From: JAWXCH01 sp034440595
GTDB lineage: Bacteria; Planctomycetota; Planctomycetia; Pirellulales; JALHPA01
DNA: 22,110 nucleotides
Direction: 5' to 3'
NCBI GenBank assembly: GCA_034440595.1
Contig: JAWXCH010000392.1
Span: 1 to 22,110 of the forward strand
Shown here: positions 1 through 7,008 of the stretch, piece by piece
Layout of the letters: each line of letters starts with the position of its first letter
Numbering within the stretch: position 1 is the stretch's first letter
Position numbers and translations under genes: made by a program
Notes under the pieces: generated by a model
The model's input: the letters and a program-made list of their open reading frames with translations, nothing else
The model's database searches: none
What the model was told of the DNA's origin: nothing

Positions 1-2
1 AA

Positions 3-689
3 CGCTGGGATATCGACGTCGTTGCAGGAAATGTCGCCACTGAACAAGGGGCGCTGGACCTGATCGATGCCGGTGCTGATGCTGTGAAAGTCGGTATCGG
101 CCCTGGTTCGATCTGTACAACGCGTGTGATTTCTGGTGTGGGTGTTCCGCAGATTACTGCCGTAATGCAAGCCGTGAAAGCGGCGACGGCAACCGGAACA
201 CCAGTGATTGCCGACGGTGGAATTCGTTATTCGGGAGATGTGACCAAAGCAATTGCGGCCGGTGCTCATGCGGTGATGGTCGGCGGATTGCTGGCCGGTG
301 TCGCAGAAAGCCCTGGACAGCAAATCCTGTATCAAGGTCGGACCTTTAAGGTCTACCGCGGGATGGGTTCGCTCGGTGCGATGGTCAAAGGGTCCAGTGA
401 GCGGTATCGCCAGGGGCGAGCCGATCGAGGCCCCGACAAGTTGGTGCCAGAGGGGGTTGAAGGTCGTGTGCCCTTCAAAGGTTCGCTAAGTACGTTCATC
501 TATCAACTTGTGGGGGGATTACGAGCTGGAATGGGCTACTGCGGAACTCGAAATATCGAGGAACTTCGCCAGGATGCACGTTTCATCCAAGTCTCCGCCG
601 CGAGTGTACGGGAGAGTCATCCGCATGACATCGCGATTACTCAAGAAGCGCCAAATTACACAGTCGAGTACAAGCAAGCCGAAGGCTAA
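3..689 (+). CDS. guaB: IMP dehydrogenase, C-terminal part (5' end outside window)
   Basis: This enzyme catalyses NAD-dependent oxidation of IMP to XMP, the committed step of guanine nucleotide synthesis, in the cytoplasm. The reading frame is open to the left edge, beginning with residues RWDIDVVAGNVAT, so the N-terminal half, including any CBS pair, lies outside. Visible landmarks are the catalytic loop GPGSICTTR with its active-site Cys, the phosphate-binding segment IADGGIRYSGD, VMVGGLLAG, the YRGMGS segment, the flap region with ERYRQG and VPEGVEGRVP, and the late GMGYCG stretch. The order and spacing are those of a normal bacterial IMPDH C-terminal TIM barrel. The GTG at 84 is an internal Val codon, not a start. 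The next gene starts inside its last 65 nt. There is no sign of damage in the visible part. Confidence 0.97.
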   Translation, partial: RWDIDVVAGNVATEQGALDLIDAGADAVKVGIGPGSICTTRVISGVGVPQITAVMQAVKAATATGTPVIADGGIRYSGDVTKAIAAGAHAVMVGGLLAGVAESPGQQILYQGRTFKVYRGMGSLGAMVKGSSERYRQGRADRGPDKLVPEGVEGRVPFKGSLSTFIYQLVGGLRAGMGYCGTRNIEELRQDARFIQVSAASVRESHPHDIAITQEAPNYTVEYKQAEG

Positions 690-1782
690 TGCTTCGCTCT
701 GGTCACGGCTGGCCGTGTGTGGCTTGCCGTTCTGTGCGGCTACCCTTCTGGTAGCCAGCATAGGTCAGGGAGCAGAGAACTCCTCATCTGGACAAAAGCT
801 TCGCTGGCGTCCGACTCGACCAGCGACGGCAACCACTGCGGAGCCACAAACCGCTTTTGCGGATTCTGCGAATCGGCAGGCTGCCTTTGACAGCAGTTCA
901 CAACAAATCGTGGTTAGGCGCAAGGCCGGCCAGATGCAGCATGGGGATTTCGTCTTTCAAGATCGGCAGGTTCAAACGGTTGCCGGCAGCGTCCCTGCTA
1001 ATCGACAATCACGCGTTATTCGAACCGAGTATCAGCCACCTTCGGTGAACGATCCATTTGCCGAGGATCTTAATGCGACGCCGCAACCTGGCCCAGCCGT
1101 AGATCCGCTGGCCATTCCGGATCCGGCGCCATCAACTCCTGCTCCGCCATCGCTGCCGATAACACCAGCCGCGCCGTTGGACGCCGTTCCCGAAAGTGCG
1201 CCAGAGCGAGCGCCAGCCGCCCCCTATCGAGATGAGGGCCTTGAAGAACGAATGGTGGATCCGAAACCGCTAGTGCCACTGGACGAAGCCGAAGAGCGAC
1301 CACAGGTCGAGTGCGACAAACTGCGTGACCTGATGCTGAAGGATCGCCTAGGCAGAGTCAATGGCGCGCGAATTGTGGACCTGCGTCCGCAGGAAAAAGG
1401 GGAAATGCCTTACGAATGTACACTAGGTGGTGGCGACCGCGATCTCAGCGCAGGGCGCGACTGGGCCTGCACCACTTACACCTGGAAGGCGTCCGCCTTG
1501 TGCAACAAGCCATTGTATTTTGAGAATTACCAGATGGAGCGCTACGGCCATTCGTTTGGACCGGTCATTGATCCGGTGGTTGCCAGTGCACATTTCTTTG
1601 GGTCGGCACTCATTCTACCGTACAAGATGGGAGTCGAGACGCCGTGTGAATGCGTCTACGACCTGGGCTACTATCGCCCTGGTAGTTGTGCACCACACAC
1701 CATTGACGGATTCCCGATCAGTGTCCGAGGTGCCGCCTTGCAGGCCGGTGTCGTGGGCGGTCTGATCTGGGTATTGCCGTAA
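625..1782 (+). CDS. Secreted Pro-rich, Cys-containing protein of unknown function
   Basis: I do not know a function for this 385-residue protein. The ATG at 625 is chosen because GGAGAG (611-616) sits 8 nt upstream and it gives an export signal: a basic N-terminus (TSRLLKKRQ), then a hydrophobic stretch around residues 32-47 (CGLPFCAATLLVAS). The in-frame ATG at 508 would put a charged segment in front of it. A long Pro/Ala-rich low-complexity linker occupies roughly residues 130-205. The C-terminal ~150 residues look folded and contain regularly placed Cys (CDKLRD, YECTLGG, DWACTTY, ALCNKP, CECVYDLGYYRPGSCAP). The motifs KPLYFEN and LGYYRPGSCAP are ones I associate with secreted planctomycete proteins. 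The gene overlaps guaB by 65 nt in another frame, which implies translation linked to guaB, and it ends before a strong terminator. Confidence 0.85.
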   Translation: MTSRLLKKRQITQSSTSKPKANASLWSRLAVCGLPFCAATLLVASIGQGAENSSSGQKLRWRPTRPATATTAEPQTAFADSANRQAAFDSSSQQIVVRRKAGQMQHGDFVFQDRQVQTVAGSVPANRQSRVIRTEYQPPSVNDPFAEDLNATPQPGPAVDPLAIPDPAPSTPAPPSLPITPAAPLDAVPESAPERAPAAPYRDEGLEERMVDPKPLVPLDEAEERPQVECDKLRDLMLKDRLGRVNGARIVDLRPQEKGEMPYECTLGGGDRDLSAGRDWACTTYTWKASALCNKPLYFENYQMERYGHSFGPVIDPVVASAHFFGSALILPYKMGVETPCECVYDLGYYRPGSCAPHTIDGFPISVRGAALQAGVVGGLIWVLP

Positions 1783-1821
1783 GACTAAAGCCGGCTAGAA
1801 GAAGCCACGAGATAAATTGAG

Positions 1822-1854
1822 CAAGCCGCGGAGGAATTCCGCGGCTTGTTTCGT
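1822..1854 (+). terminator. Rho-independent terminator after the guaB-secreted protein unit
   Basis: CAAGCCGCGGA (1822-1832) and TCCGCGGCTTG (1838-1848) form a perfect 11-bp GC-rich stem with a 5-nt loop, followed by TTTCGTTT. It lies 40 nt after the stop codon at 1782. It also covers the TTG at 1846 where the longest possible epimerase frame would begin, which argues against that start. Confidence 0.85.
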
Positions 1855-1884
1855 TTGATTCAACTTTTGGAGTGGTGGCAATTC

Positions 1885-1971
1885 ATGCGCAAAAAGGAAA
1901 AAACTGTGGGCCAGGAAATCCTGGAGAGCCTGACCGAGTTTCGCGATGCGCTGAAAAGCGGAGCGACGACT
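1885..1971 (+). other. In-frame antitoxin-like leader segment before the epimerase
   Basis: From the ATG at 1885 the frame encodes 29 residues, MRKKEKT followed by GQEILESLTEFRDALKSG, and then runs without a stop into the epimerase start at 1972. The amphipathic block resembles, from memory, the N-terminal segment of short HTH-type antitoxins (G-x-x-I-x-x-x-L-x-E-F-x-D-A-L-x-S-G). It does not resemble the N-terminus of an epimerase. The ribosome-binding site for 1885 is poor: TTGGAG ends 12 nt away. It could be an unrelated N-terminal extension, a relic of an antitoxin gene fused by deletion, or an untranslated leader. No HTH domain or toxin gene is present beside it. Confidence 0.4.
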
Positions 1972-2670
1972 ATGGAAAATCTCTGTCTGACTCGAAGACA
2001 AGGCCGTGAATTGGATCGCCGGGCGCTAGAACAGTACGGAATTCAGGGACTGGTCCTGATGGAGAACGCTGGCCGTGGCGTGGCCGACTATTTGGAGAGC
2101 CTTGGCCTGACGGGGCCTTTTGCCATCTGCTGCGGAAAGGGGAACAACGCCGGCGACGGCTTTGTGGTCGCGCGGCATTTGGCAGAACGATCGCACGAAG
2201 TACGGGTTGCACTTTTTGCCGACCCGGGTTCCCTACAAGGGGACGCCGCCGTGAACTTTGCGATATTGCAAAAGTGCGATGTGCCCATTTCTGTATTGGC
2301 ATCAGAGGTCAGCGAGCGGGAGATACACGCGTACCTCTCCGGTGCCGGCTGCGTGATCGATGCCCTGCTAGGAACGGGCGCGGTCGGGGTTCCTCGACCG
2401 CCGATCAGTCTGGCGATTGATGCGATCAACTATGCCAGTGCTAAATCGCCCGTATTGGTCGTGATTGCCATCGACATGCCCAGCGGGCTGGACTGCGACA
2501 GCGGTGAGCCATCGCCGCACACGGTCCGCGCAATGCACACTGCAACGCTAGTATCAATGAAGCTTGGTTTTTTGAACCCGCAAGCTGTGCCGTGGACCGG
2601 TCAGATTCAGGTGATCGGACTTGGCCTGCCGCGAAGGCTGATTGAGGAGATGAGCCGGTGGGAAGGATAA
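1972..2670 (+). CDS. nnrE: NAD(P)H-hydrate epimerase (YjeF_N domain only)
   Basis: This is a metabolite-repair enzyme that interconverts R and S forms of hydrated NAD(P)H so that a dehydratase can restore the cofactor. The protein is 232 residues, a YjeF_N domain alone; the ATP/ADP-dependent dehydratase domain found in fused bacterial forms is absent and must be encoded elsewhere. Visible motifs are VLMENAGRG near the start, GKGNNAGDG (residues 55-63), DALLGTG, DMPSGLD (168-174, with the conserved Asp168) and a C-terminal VSMKLGFLNP. ATG 1972 is preferred because GCGGAG (1959-1963) lies 8 nt upstream and the domain begins directly after it (LTRRQGRELDRRALEQYGI). The frame continues upstream to 1885, giving a 261-residue alternative with an antitoxin-like extension. 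It follows a terminator, so it probably has its own promoter. Confidence 0.93.
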   Translation: MENLCLTRRQGRELDRRALEQYGIQGLVLMENAGRGVADYLESLGLTGPFAICCGKGNNAGDGFVVARHLAERSHEVRVALFADPGSLQGDAAVNFAILQKCDVPISVLASEVSEREIHAYLSGAGCVIDALLGTGAVGVPRPPISLAIDAINYASAKSPVLVVIAIDMPSGLDCDSGEPSPHTVRAMHTATLVSMKLGFLNPQAVPWTGQIQVIGLGLPRRLIEEMSRWEG

Positions 2671-2950
2671 AACCGCGTCATAGGCGTTATTTTTCTTAAC
2701 TTTTCGCTTGCCGGCGGTCCCGAACCATCCTCTAGTGGCCGGACTTCTCGTAATGGACCTGCGGCTTATCTGACCTAGGTTCTCCATCACGTTTGTGACA
2801 GGTCTGCCGAAATCGCCTACGAATCCGGACAAAGATCGCGAACGCGACTTGCTGGCATCGAGTGGCCGAAGACAGAGTAGGCCGCATTCCGTGCGGCGAA
2901 ATCGTGATTCTTAGAAGTTCAGCACCGGCAGTTTTGAGAGGGTCCTGCGC

Positions 2951-3592
2951 ATGATCGGCCGCACGTTATTTTACGGCTTAGTTTTTACCGTCGCGGTGGG
3001 CCTGCCATATTTGACCTCGGGCTGGTCCAAGAAGGATGCGAAGGGGACATCTCCAGCCGCTTCCGCTATGGACCAGCATGCCGCCGCGAGTGGCCATGCG
3101 TCAGAACATCCGTCGTTGGCGCTTGGTTCAAAGGGTACTCCTGCGGCGACCGAATCACATCCGCCTCTGGTGGACATGGCCGATGCCTTTCGCTTTGACA
3201 TTACGCCCAACTACCTGATGCAACGCTGGCCACGCGTGACAGCCGGCTTGCCGGTAAGCAATCTGCAAGGTTATCGCGTGCCGTTGGTCACGGGAGCTGG
3301 AGAAACCGATCTGGCCGGTTCCCTGACCTACTATTTCAATCCTCAGCAGCAGTGCGAGCGAATTGAATTTCGCGGAGCCAATGGCAATCCAAACCGTCTG
3401 GTGCAAATGGTGACCTCTCGGTTTGGATTGACCCGGCAGTCGACAGAGGACGCGGGACTGCATCTTTATCAAACGCGTTGGAACGGCGAGGCCGTGAGCG
3501 AAATGAAAATTCGACCGGTGCGATTGATCCGAGCAGCTACGCCAAACGCACGCTATGAGATCGAATTGACGCTGGTCAATTGGAAGAGTTGA
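2951..3592 (+). CDS. Exported or membrane-anchored planctomycete protein of unknown function
   Basis: The protein has 213 residues. An N-terminal hydrophobic segment (LFYGLVFTVAVGLPYLTSG, residues 6-24) is a signal peptide or single anchor. Residues ~27-75 form a low-complexity Ala/Ser/His/Pro linker. The rest is a compact domain with the line FRFDITPNYLMQRWPRV, then LQGYRVPLVTG, DLAGSLTYYFN and a strand-rich end (YEIELTLVNW). I associate the RWPRV...GYRVPLVTG...DLAGSLTYYF pattern with a planctomycete-restricted uncharacterised family (possibly the one catalogued as DUF6690, a recollection I could not check). No catalytic motif is visible. The start at ATG 2951 follows GAGAGGG about 8 nt upstream. 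It is separated from nnrE by 280 nt in which I see only a small GCCGCA/TGCGGC hairpin (2881-2897). Confidence 0.85.
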   Translation: MIGRTLFYGLVFTVAVGLPYLTSGWSKKDAKGTSPAASAMDQHAAASGHASEHPSLALGSKGTPAATESHPPLVDMADAFRFDITPNYLMQRWPRVTAGLPVSNLQGYRVPLVTGAGETDLAGSLTYYFNPQQQCERIEFRGANGNPNRLVQMVTSRFGLTRQSTEDAGLHLYQTRWNGEAVSEMKIRPVRLIRAATPNARYEIELTLVNWKS

Positions 3593-3734
3593 GTTTGCAC
3601 CGCACCGGCAATCGACCGCCAATTAGTGCTGCATCAATACTCTCAGGGTGGGATTGTCGCCAGCGAAAACCTACGCAGTGCTGTCTAGCCATGACGCGGC
3701 ACATTAGCCCAGCGGCGAGGCGAAACTTTACGCT

Positions 3735-4115
3735 CTTTGGCCTGAAAGGCCGTTTCTACCAGCCCGGGGTGTAGTCGCGGAGCGGCGGAACCCCGGGTTA
3801 GCCGGTTGCGCCATCTTTCCCCCCTCTCCACGCACAGGACTTTGATTTCAACTGCCACGCCTTCGGGGAGAGGGGCCAGCGGTGAGGGCGATGTGAGAAA
3901 GTTGAGATGAGAAAGTGGAGAGTAGAAAAACCGAATCTCGCCAAATTCAAATGCTCTACTCTCTGTCTGACCCTCACCCGACGCTGGGGCGTCGACCTCT
4001 CCCCCGTGGCGCGTTGTGTGAAGTCAAGGTCTTGCGGGTGGAGAGGTGGAGGGTGGTTGGACCGCTAACCCGGGGTTCCGGTCGCTCCACCCCGGGCTGA
4101 CGGAGACGACCCTTT
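3735..4115. repeat. Long nested imperfect inverted repeat of two palindromic repeat families
   Basis: The left half (about 3735-3926) and right half (about 3955-4115) are imperfect reverse complements around a ~28-nt centre. From outside in: GTTTCTACCAGCCCGGGG matches the complement of CCCGGGCTGACGGAGAC; the hairpin AGCCCGGGGT...ACCCCGGGTTAGC matches GCTAACCCGGGGTT...CACCCCGGGCT; CTCTCCACGCACAGGACTTT matches AAGTCAAGGTCTTGCGGGTG read backwards; GGTGAGGG matches CCCTCACC; and GGAGAGTAGA (3917-3926) matches TCTACTCTC (3955-3963) exactly. Local hairpins lie inside each half, for example CCCCTCTCC (3821-3829) with GGAGAGGGG (3867-3875). No convincing gene lies in 3593-4239, and 4116-4239 holds nothing I recognise. 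The outer hairpin family recurs at 17618-17720. Confidence 0.8.
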
Positions 4116-4239
4116 TGAGTCTGAGAACTGAAAAGTAATCTTGTTGTTTAGATCGGTGTTTGGCTAACAGGCAATCCCAAGCACGGCTGGCATGGAAGCA
4201 GTTGTACGCAAACTTCGCTATGACAGATCGCTGTCCTGG

Positions 4240-4542
4240 TTACTTAGTCGGCGTATCACGTTGCTCATCAGGAACTGTCGTCGCGTCAGGCTCTCCTGCT
4301 CGTTGCAATGCTTTTTCCAGTCGCCTGAGGCGCAACTCCAACGCCAGAATTCTGCGATCCAGTTGTTCAATCTGCAGTGCCTGATCCATCGCCGGTGCCG
4401 GCGTGTCACCGGGTATTGGACGTGTGTCGTCCGCAGGCAGAGGCTGCTTATTCGCCGGTATCAGAACAGGCTGTCCAACGGGCTGCATATCGGGCCGAGG
4501 CGGAGGAGGCACGACACGTTTTTGGTTTGTCTGAGGCTCCAT
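4240..4542 (-). pseudogene. Displaced 3' part of the PDZ gene (frameshifted tail)
   Basis: This frame carries on where the PDZ gene's own frame degenerates. It reads KRVVPPPPRPDMQPVGQPV, then a Pro-rich stretch, then a predicted coiled-coil helix (QALQIEQLDRRILALELRLR, RRLEKALQRAG), ending at a TAA complementary to 4240-4242. Such a Pro-rich linker plus coiled coil makes sense as the C-terminus of the neighbouring two-PDZ protein but not as a free protein. It has no convincing ribosome-binding site, and its only ATG lies inside the upstream coding frame. Removing one base from either the A4 or the A5 run (minus strand; the A5 run is 4519-4523) joins the two frames into a ~380-residue protein. 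Confidence 0.6.
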
Positions 4543-5383
4543 TTTCCGGAGGTGCGCCCGCCAGCGTCACGGTTGCTTCTTTCTCGCGGCCATCGAACAG
4601 GTAGCGTATCTTCAGCGATTGCCCATCCTTGGAATTCTCCAAAATTCTTGCTAGATCATGCGGGCCACTCACTGGCTGGCCATTGGCTTTGATAATCACG
4701 GCATCAATTGGAATACCGGCCGTCTGTGCGGCAGATCCGACGGCGTGTGAAATCACCACCGCTCCCGAGTTTGTCGGCAGCCGCAACCTGCGGCGCAGTT
4801 CGTCGGTAACGCTCGAAGTCCGAACGCCAAGCCGCTGGCCGCGCGTTGCAAGTTCGGGATTAGCTCCACGTAGGACGAGCGAGTCTAGTAGCTCGCCGCC
4901 TCCGGATTTTTCCAATGGGTCTGACGGCTCAGGAATTAGTCCTAGAGGGGCCGTTTGCGCTTCTGGAGGTGGTCGTCGACCGAGCGTGACCTCGATCGTT
5001 TGCGGCTTGTCAGCTCGTACGATGGACAGTTTCAGGCGGCTGCCGACGGTCGACGATTTCAGCACGGCGACAATGTCATCGATGGAACGGATTGGCCGGC
5101 CATCGATTGCCGTAATCAGGTCGGTAAGCTTCAGACCCGCGAGGGCGGCCGGACTATCTGGTGTGATCTGAACAATTCTGGTTCCGCGGCCCGCTTCGGA
5201 CCGGTCATCGGTGATGACTCCGAGATACCCTGGCTCGGTTTCAGTCCGCGTTTCGGCCGGTTGAGCATCCGCGCCTGGCAGCGCGGCCGGACCACCGATG
5301 CGCTGAGCAAGGGCCTGCACGTCACAGAGGATTTGGCAGTAACTGCCAAGCAGTAGAATGACGACGAATTGAGCAGGTTTCAT
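4448..5383 (-). CDS. Exported protein with two PDZ domains (frame broken near its 3' end)
   Basis: The start at ATG 5383 gives a signal peptide (MKPAQFVVILLLGSYCQIL, likely cleaved after ALA near residue 26); the longer TTG start at 5425 would bury it. PDZ1 covers about residues 52-137 (GYLGVI, DSPAALAGLKLTDLITAIDG, then strands to VTLGRRP). PDZ2 covers about 184-278 (LGVRTSSV, AQTAGIPIDAVIIKANGQPV, ATVTLAG). There is no HtrA-type trypsin domain or S41 catalytic domain, so it is probably a periplasmic adaptor or chaperone-like protein and not a protease. After PDZ2 the frame turns into Ala/Ser/Arg-rich sequence to a stop at 4448, while the sensible tail sits one frame over (4240-4542). As read it is 311 residues. 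It is divergent from the GNAT gene, with 134 nt between starts. Confidence 0.8.
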   Translation of the reverse strand: MKPAQFVVILLLGSYCQILCDVQALAQRIGGPAALPGADAQPAETRTETEPGYLGVITDDRSEAGRGTRIVQITPDSPAALAGLKLTDLITAIDGRPIRSIDDIVAVLKSSTVGSRLKLSIVRADKPQTIEVTLGRRPPPEAQTAPLGLIPEPSDPLEKSGGGELLDSLVLRGANPELATRGQRLGVRTSSVTDELRRRLRLPTNSGAVVISHAVGSAAQTAGIPIDAVIIKANGQPVSGPHDLARILENSKDGQSLKIRYLFDGREKEATVTLAGAPPENGASDKPKTCRASSASARYAARWTACSDTGE

Positions 5384-5427
5384 CTGAGGACCGCCGATGC
5401 TGGGATAGGCCGAGCGAGTACTCAACC

Positions 5428-5433
5428 ATTATA
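5428..5433 (-). promoter_or_regulatory. Possible -10 box for the PDZ gene
   Basis: The minus strand reads TATAAT exactly, about 45 nt upstream of the PDZ gene's ATG. I find no good -35 hexamer at 16-18 nt spacing, so this is only suggestive. Confidence 0.3.
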
Positions 5434-5517
5434 ACTAGGCAAACTGGCGGAGACGTCGATCGATTTGTAATTCCGCTGGCCACTTGCCGTATTTCAACTA
5501 GTCAGCCATTTAGCAAT

Positions 5518-6528
5518 GTGTCGAATATAACGGTGCGACAAGGTTACAACGCGGAGCAACAATTGTCACAGTTTGAATTCACCATTTCGACCGTGGCCCG
5601 GCCTCGTCATGGGGAAGTACTGGAGTTGCTCTTTGCAGACCTGACGGAGCCGAACCGCGCGATTCAGGTTGATCAGGCGATGGACTCGCTGGCGCAATCT
5701 CAACTGCACGCCGGGGGGCTACTCGAAGCAGTGCAGGGCAAGAGTTTGGTGGCGACCAGTTGGCTGCAATTGTTGCCGGGCCGTGCGGGGTATCTGTGGG
5801 GCCCGCAATTCATCAGTGACTCATCGGGCAGTGAGCAGCGGAGAGCAATTCTCTCATCGAATGATATTCAGTTGATTGCAAGTGAATTGACCAGTGCATC
5901 CTTTAAGTTCACACAGCAGGCGGGCTGTCAGATCGTGCAATCGCTGGTGGCACCAAGTGATTTGGATATCGCCGCTGGAATGCAACAAGCAGGTATGCAG
6001 CATGCGACCGACCTGCATTACTTAGTTAGTTTGCGCAAAGCCTTTCCGCAAAGTGCTGAGCCGTCGGAACTGACTTTTGAAGCATATAGCTCCGCAGACC
6101 AGTTACGCTGGGAGGGGGTCATTGACCGCACCTACGAGGGGTCCCTGGACTGCCCGTTGGTGAATGGAACACGTGCAGTCTCGGAGCTACTGGAAAGCTA
6201 CCGCAATACGGGGGATTCGGGAGCCACTCACTGGTACTTTGTGCGGCAGGCTGGCCAGGATATCGGCTGCCTGCTCCTGGCCGAGCACCGACGCGAATCC
6301 TGCTGGGAATTGGTCTACATGGGGATCATCCCGGAAGTGCGCGGTCGGGGTCTTGGCCGGCAAATTGTGCGCTACGCGCAGCGGCTGGCGCAGCAGCACC
6401 AGGCGGCGCAACTGGCGCTGGCGGTCGATGCCGAAAATCAGCCTGCGCTGGCTATGTACATGGACGCGGATTTTGTCGTCTGTGAAGCGCGACAGGTGCT
6501 GCTTTTTTTCGCGCAAACGCCGCTGTAG
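5518..6528 (+). CDS. GNAT-family N-acetyltransferase, probable tandem GNAT
   Basis: The protein has 336 residues. The C-terminal ~140 residues form a clear GNAT domain: WELVYMGIIPEVRGRGLGRQ (residues 263-282) is the beta4/motif A segment with the acetyl-CoA pyrophosphate loop R-G-R-G-L-G (275-280), followed by ALAVDAENQPALAMYMDADF, the classic motif B N-x-x-A-x-x-x-Y pattern. The N-terminal ~170 residues have GNAT-like length and pattern (FADLTEPN, LVATSWLQLLPGRAGYLWGP) but no clear acetyl-CoA loop. A double-GNAT arrangement with one degenerate half, as in mycothiol-synthase-like proteins, is likely. The substrate is unknown. The start is GTG 5518; no strong Shine-Dalgarno is visible, and the overlapping ATG at 5516 is out of frame and closes after four codons. 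The next gene on the same strand is dnaA, 480 nt away with its own promoter. Confidence 0.88.
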   Translation: MSNITVRQGYNAEQQLSQFEFTISTVARPRHGEVLELLFADLTEPNRAIQVDQAMDSLAQSQLHAGGLLEAVQGKSLVATSWLQLLPGRAGYLWGPQFISDSSGSEQRRAILSSNDIQLIASELTSASFKFTQQAGCQIVQSLVAPSDLDIAAGMQQAGMQHATDLHYLVSLRKAFPQSAEPSELTFEAYSSADQLRWEGVIDRTYEGSLDCPLVNGTRAVSELLESYRNTGDSGATHWYFVRQAGQDIGCLLLAEHRRESCWELVYMGIIPEVRGRGLGRQIVRYAQRLAQQHQAAQLALAVDAENQPALAMYMDADFVVCEARQVLLFFAQTPL

Positions 6529-6796
6529 TCGTGCCGGCCTTTTTCCTCGTGAGGAATCCCGAACAGACCAGGCGGAATCTCGTTTCTCTTTATTTTGCAG
6601 CAGGTTACGTCGATATGAATTGCGCCGCTTGAGGAGAGTTGAACACGATTCAAACATATTTTCCACCCCCTGCATCAGGCCATCGCAAATAATTTTTGAG
6701 CGCGCAAGTGCTACTTGACAGGCCCATTTGTTCGACGAAATAGAGACTAAATTTTTGCTCGCCGACAGACATCGAACGATGCTTTGAGCGCGAGGT
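6529..6796. other. Gene-less stretch upstream of the dnaA promoter
   Basis: No coding sequence is supported here. It contains AT-rich runs (for example AATAATTTTTGAG around 6690), a second TTGACA (6715-6720) without a good -10 partner, and the short palindrome TTCCTCGTGAGGAA (6543-6556). TTTTCCACC near 6660 is the nearest thing to a DnaA box (7 of 9 against TTATCCACA). I see no cluster of DnaA boxes, so there is no basis for calling an origin. Confidence 0.6.
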
Positions 6797-6824
6797 TTGA
6801 CACCTCTGCTAGCACGGTTACAAT
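6797..6824 (+). promoter_or_regulatory. Sigma-70-type promoter for dnaA
   Basis: TTGACA (6797-6802, perfect -35) is separated by 16 nt from TACAAT (6819-6824, 5 of 6 to the -10 consensus). Transcription would begin near 6831, leaving an untranslated leader of about 178 nt before the dnaA start at 7009. It also rules out the far-upstream TTG at 6784 as the dnaA start. Confidence 0.7.
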
Positions 6825-7008
6825 CGGCGAGTCGGGTGACCATTACAAGGGATCGGGACGGCATCGCCGTCTTTTAAGCGCCGCGTTTTCCGCTGGCATC
6901 ATTTCCTCCGCTAGTTTGTTGGCTTGTGCCACGATGGCCAGGCTCGTAGGAGTGATGCGCGCGTTGATACACTCGGTCAGGAAGAGCCAATTCCGTCAGG
7001 AAGAGATC

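Noticed and set aside
1846..1884. Epimerase start at TTG 1846.
   Set aside because: The codon lies in the 3' arm of a strong terminator hairpin and the added residues are not protein-like.
2671..2950. Possible RNA gene or gene between nnrE and the 2951 gene.
   Set aside because: No tRNA cloverleaf, no protein-like frame and only one short hairpin (2881-2897) without a T tract.
3735..4115. Repeats considered as a CRISPR array.
   Set aside because: The units are palindromic and in opposite orientation, without regularly spaced direct repeats, and no cas gene is present.
3580..4160. Short open frames across the repeat region.
   Set aside because: They coincide with palindromic repeats, have unlikely composition and lack ribosome-binding sites.
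6655..6670. TTTTCCACC considered as part of an origin of replication.
   Set aside because: It is a single 7-of-9 match to a DnaA box with no neighbouring boxes or AT-rich unwinding element.
6784..7008. Upstream extension of dnaA to the TTG at 6784.
   Set aside because: It overlaps the promoter, has no ribosome-binding site, and the DnaA domain I begins at 7009 with a good Shine-Dalgarno.
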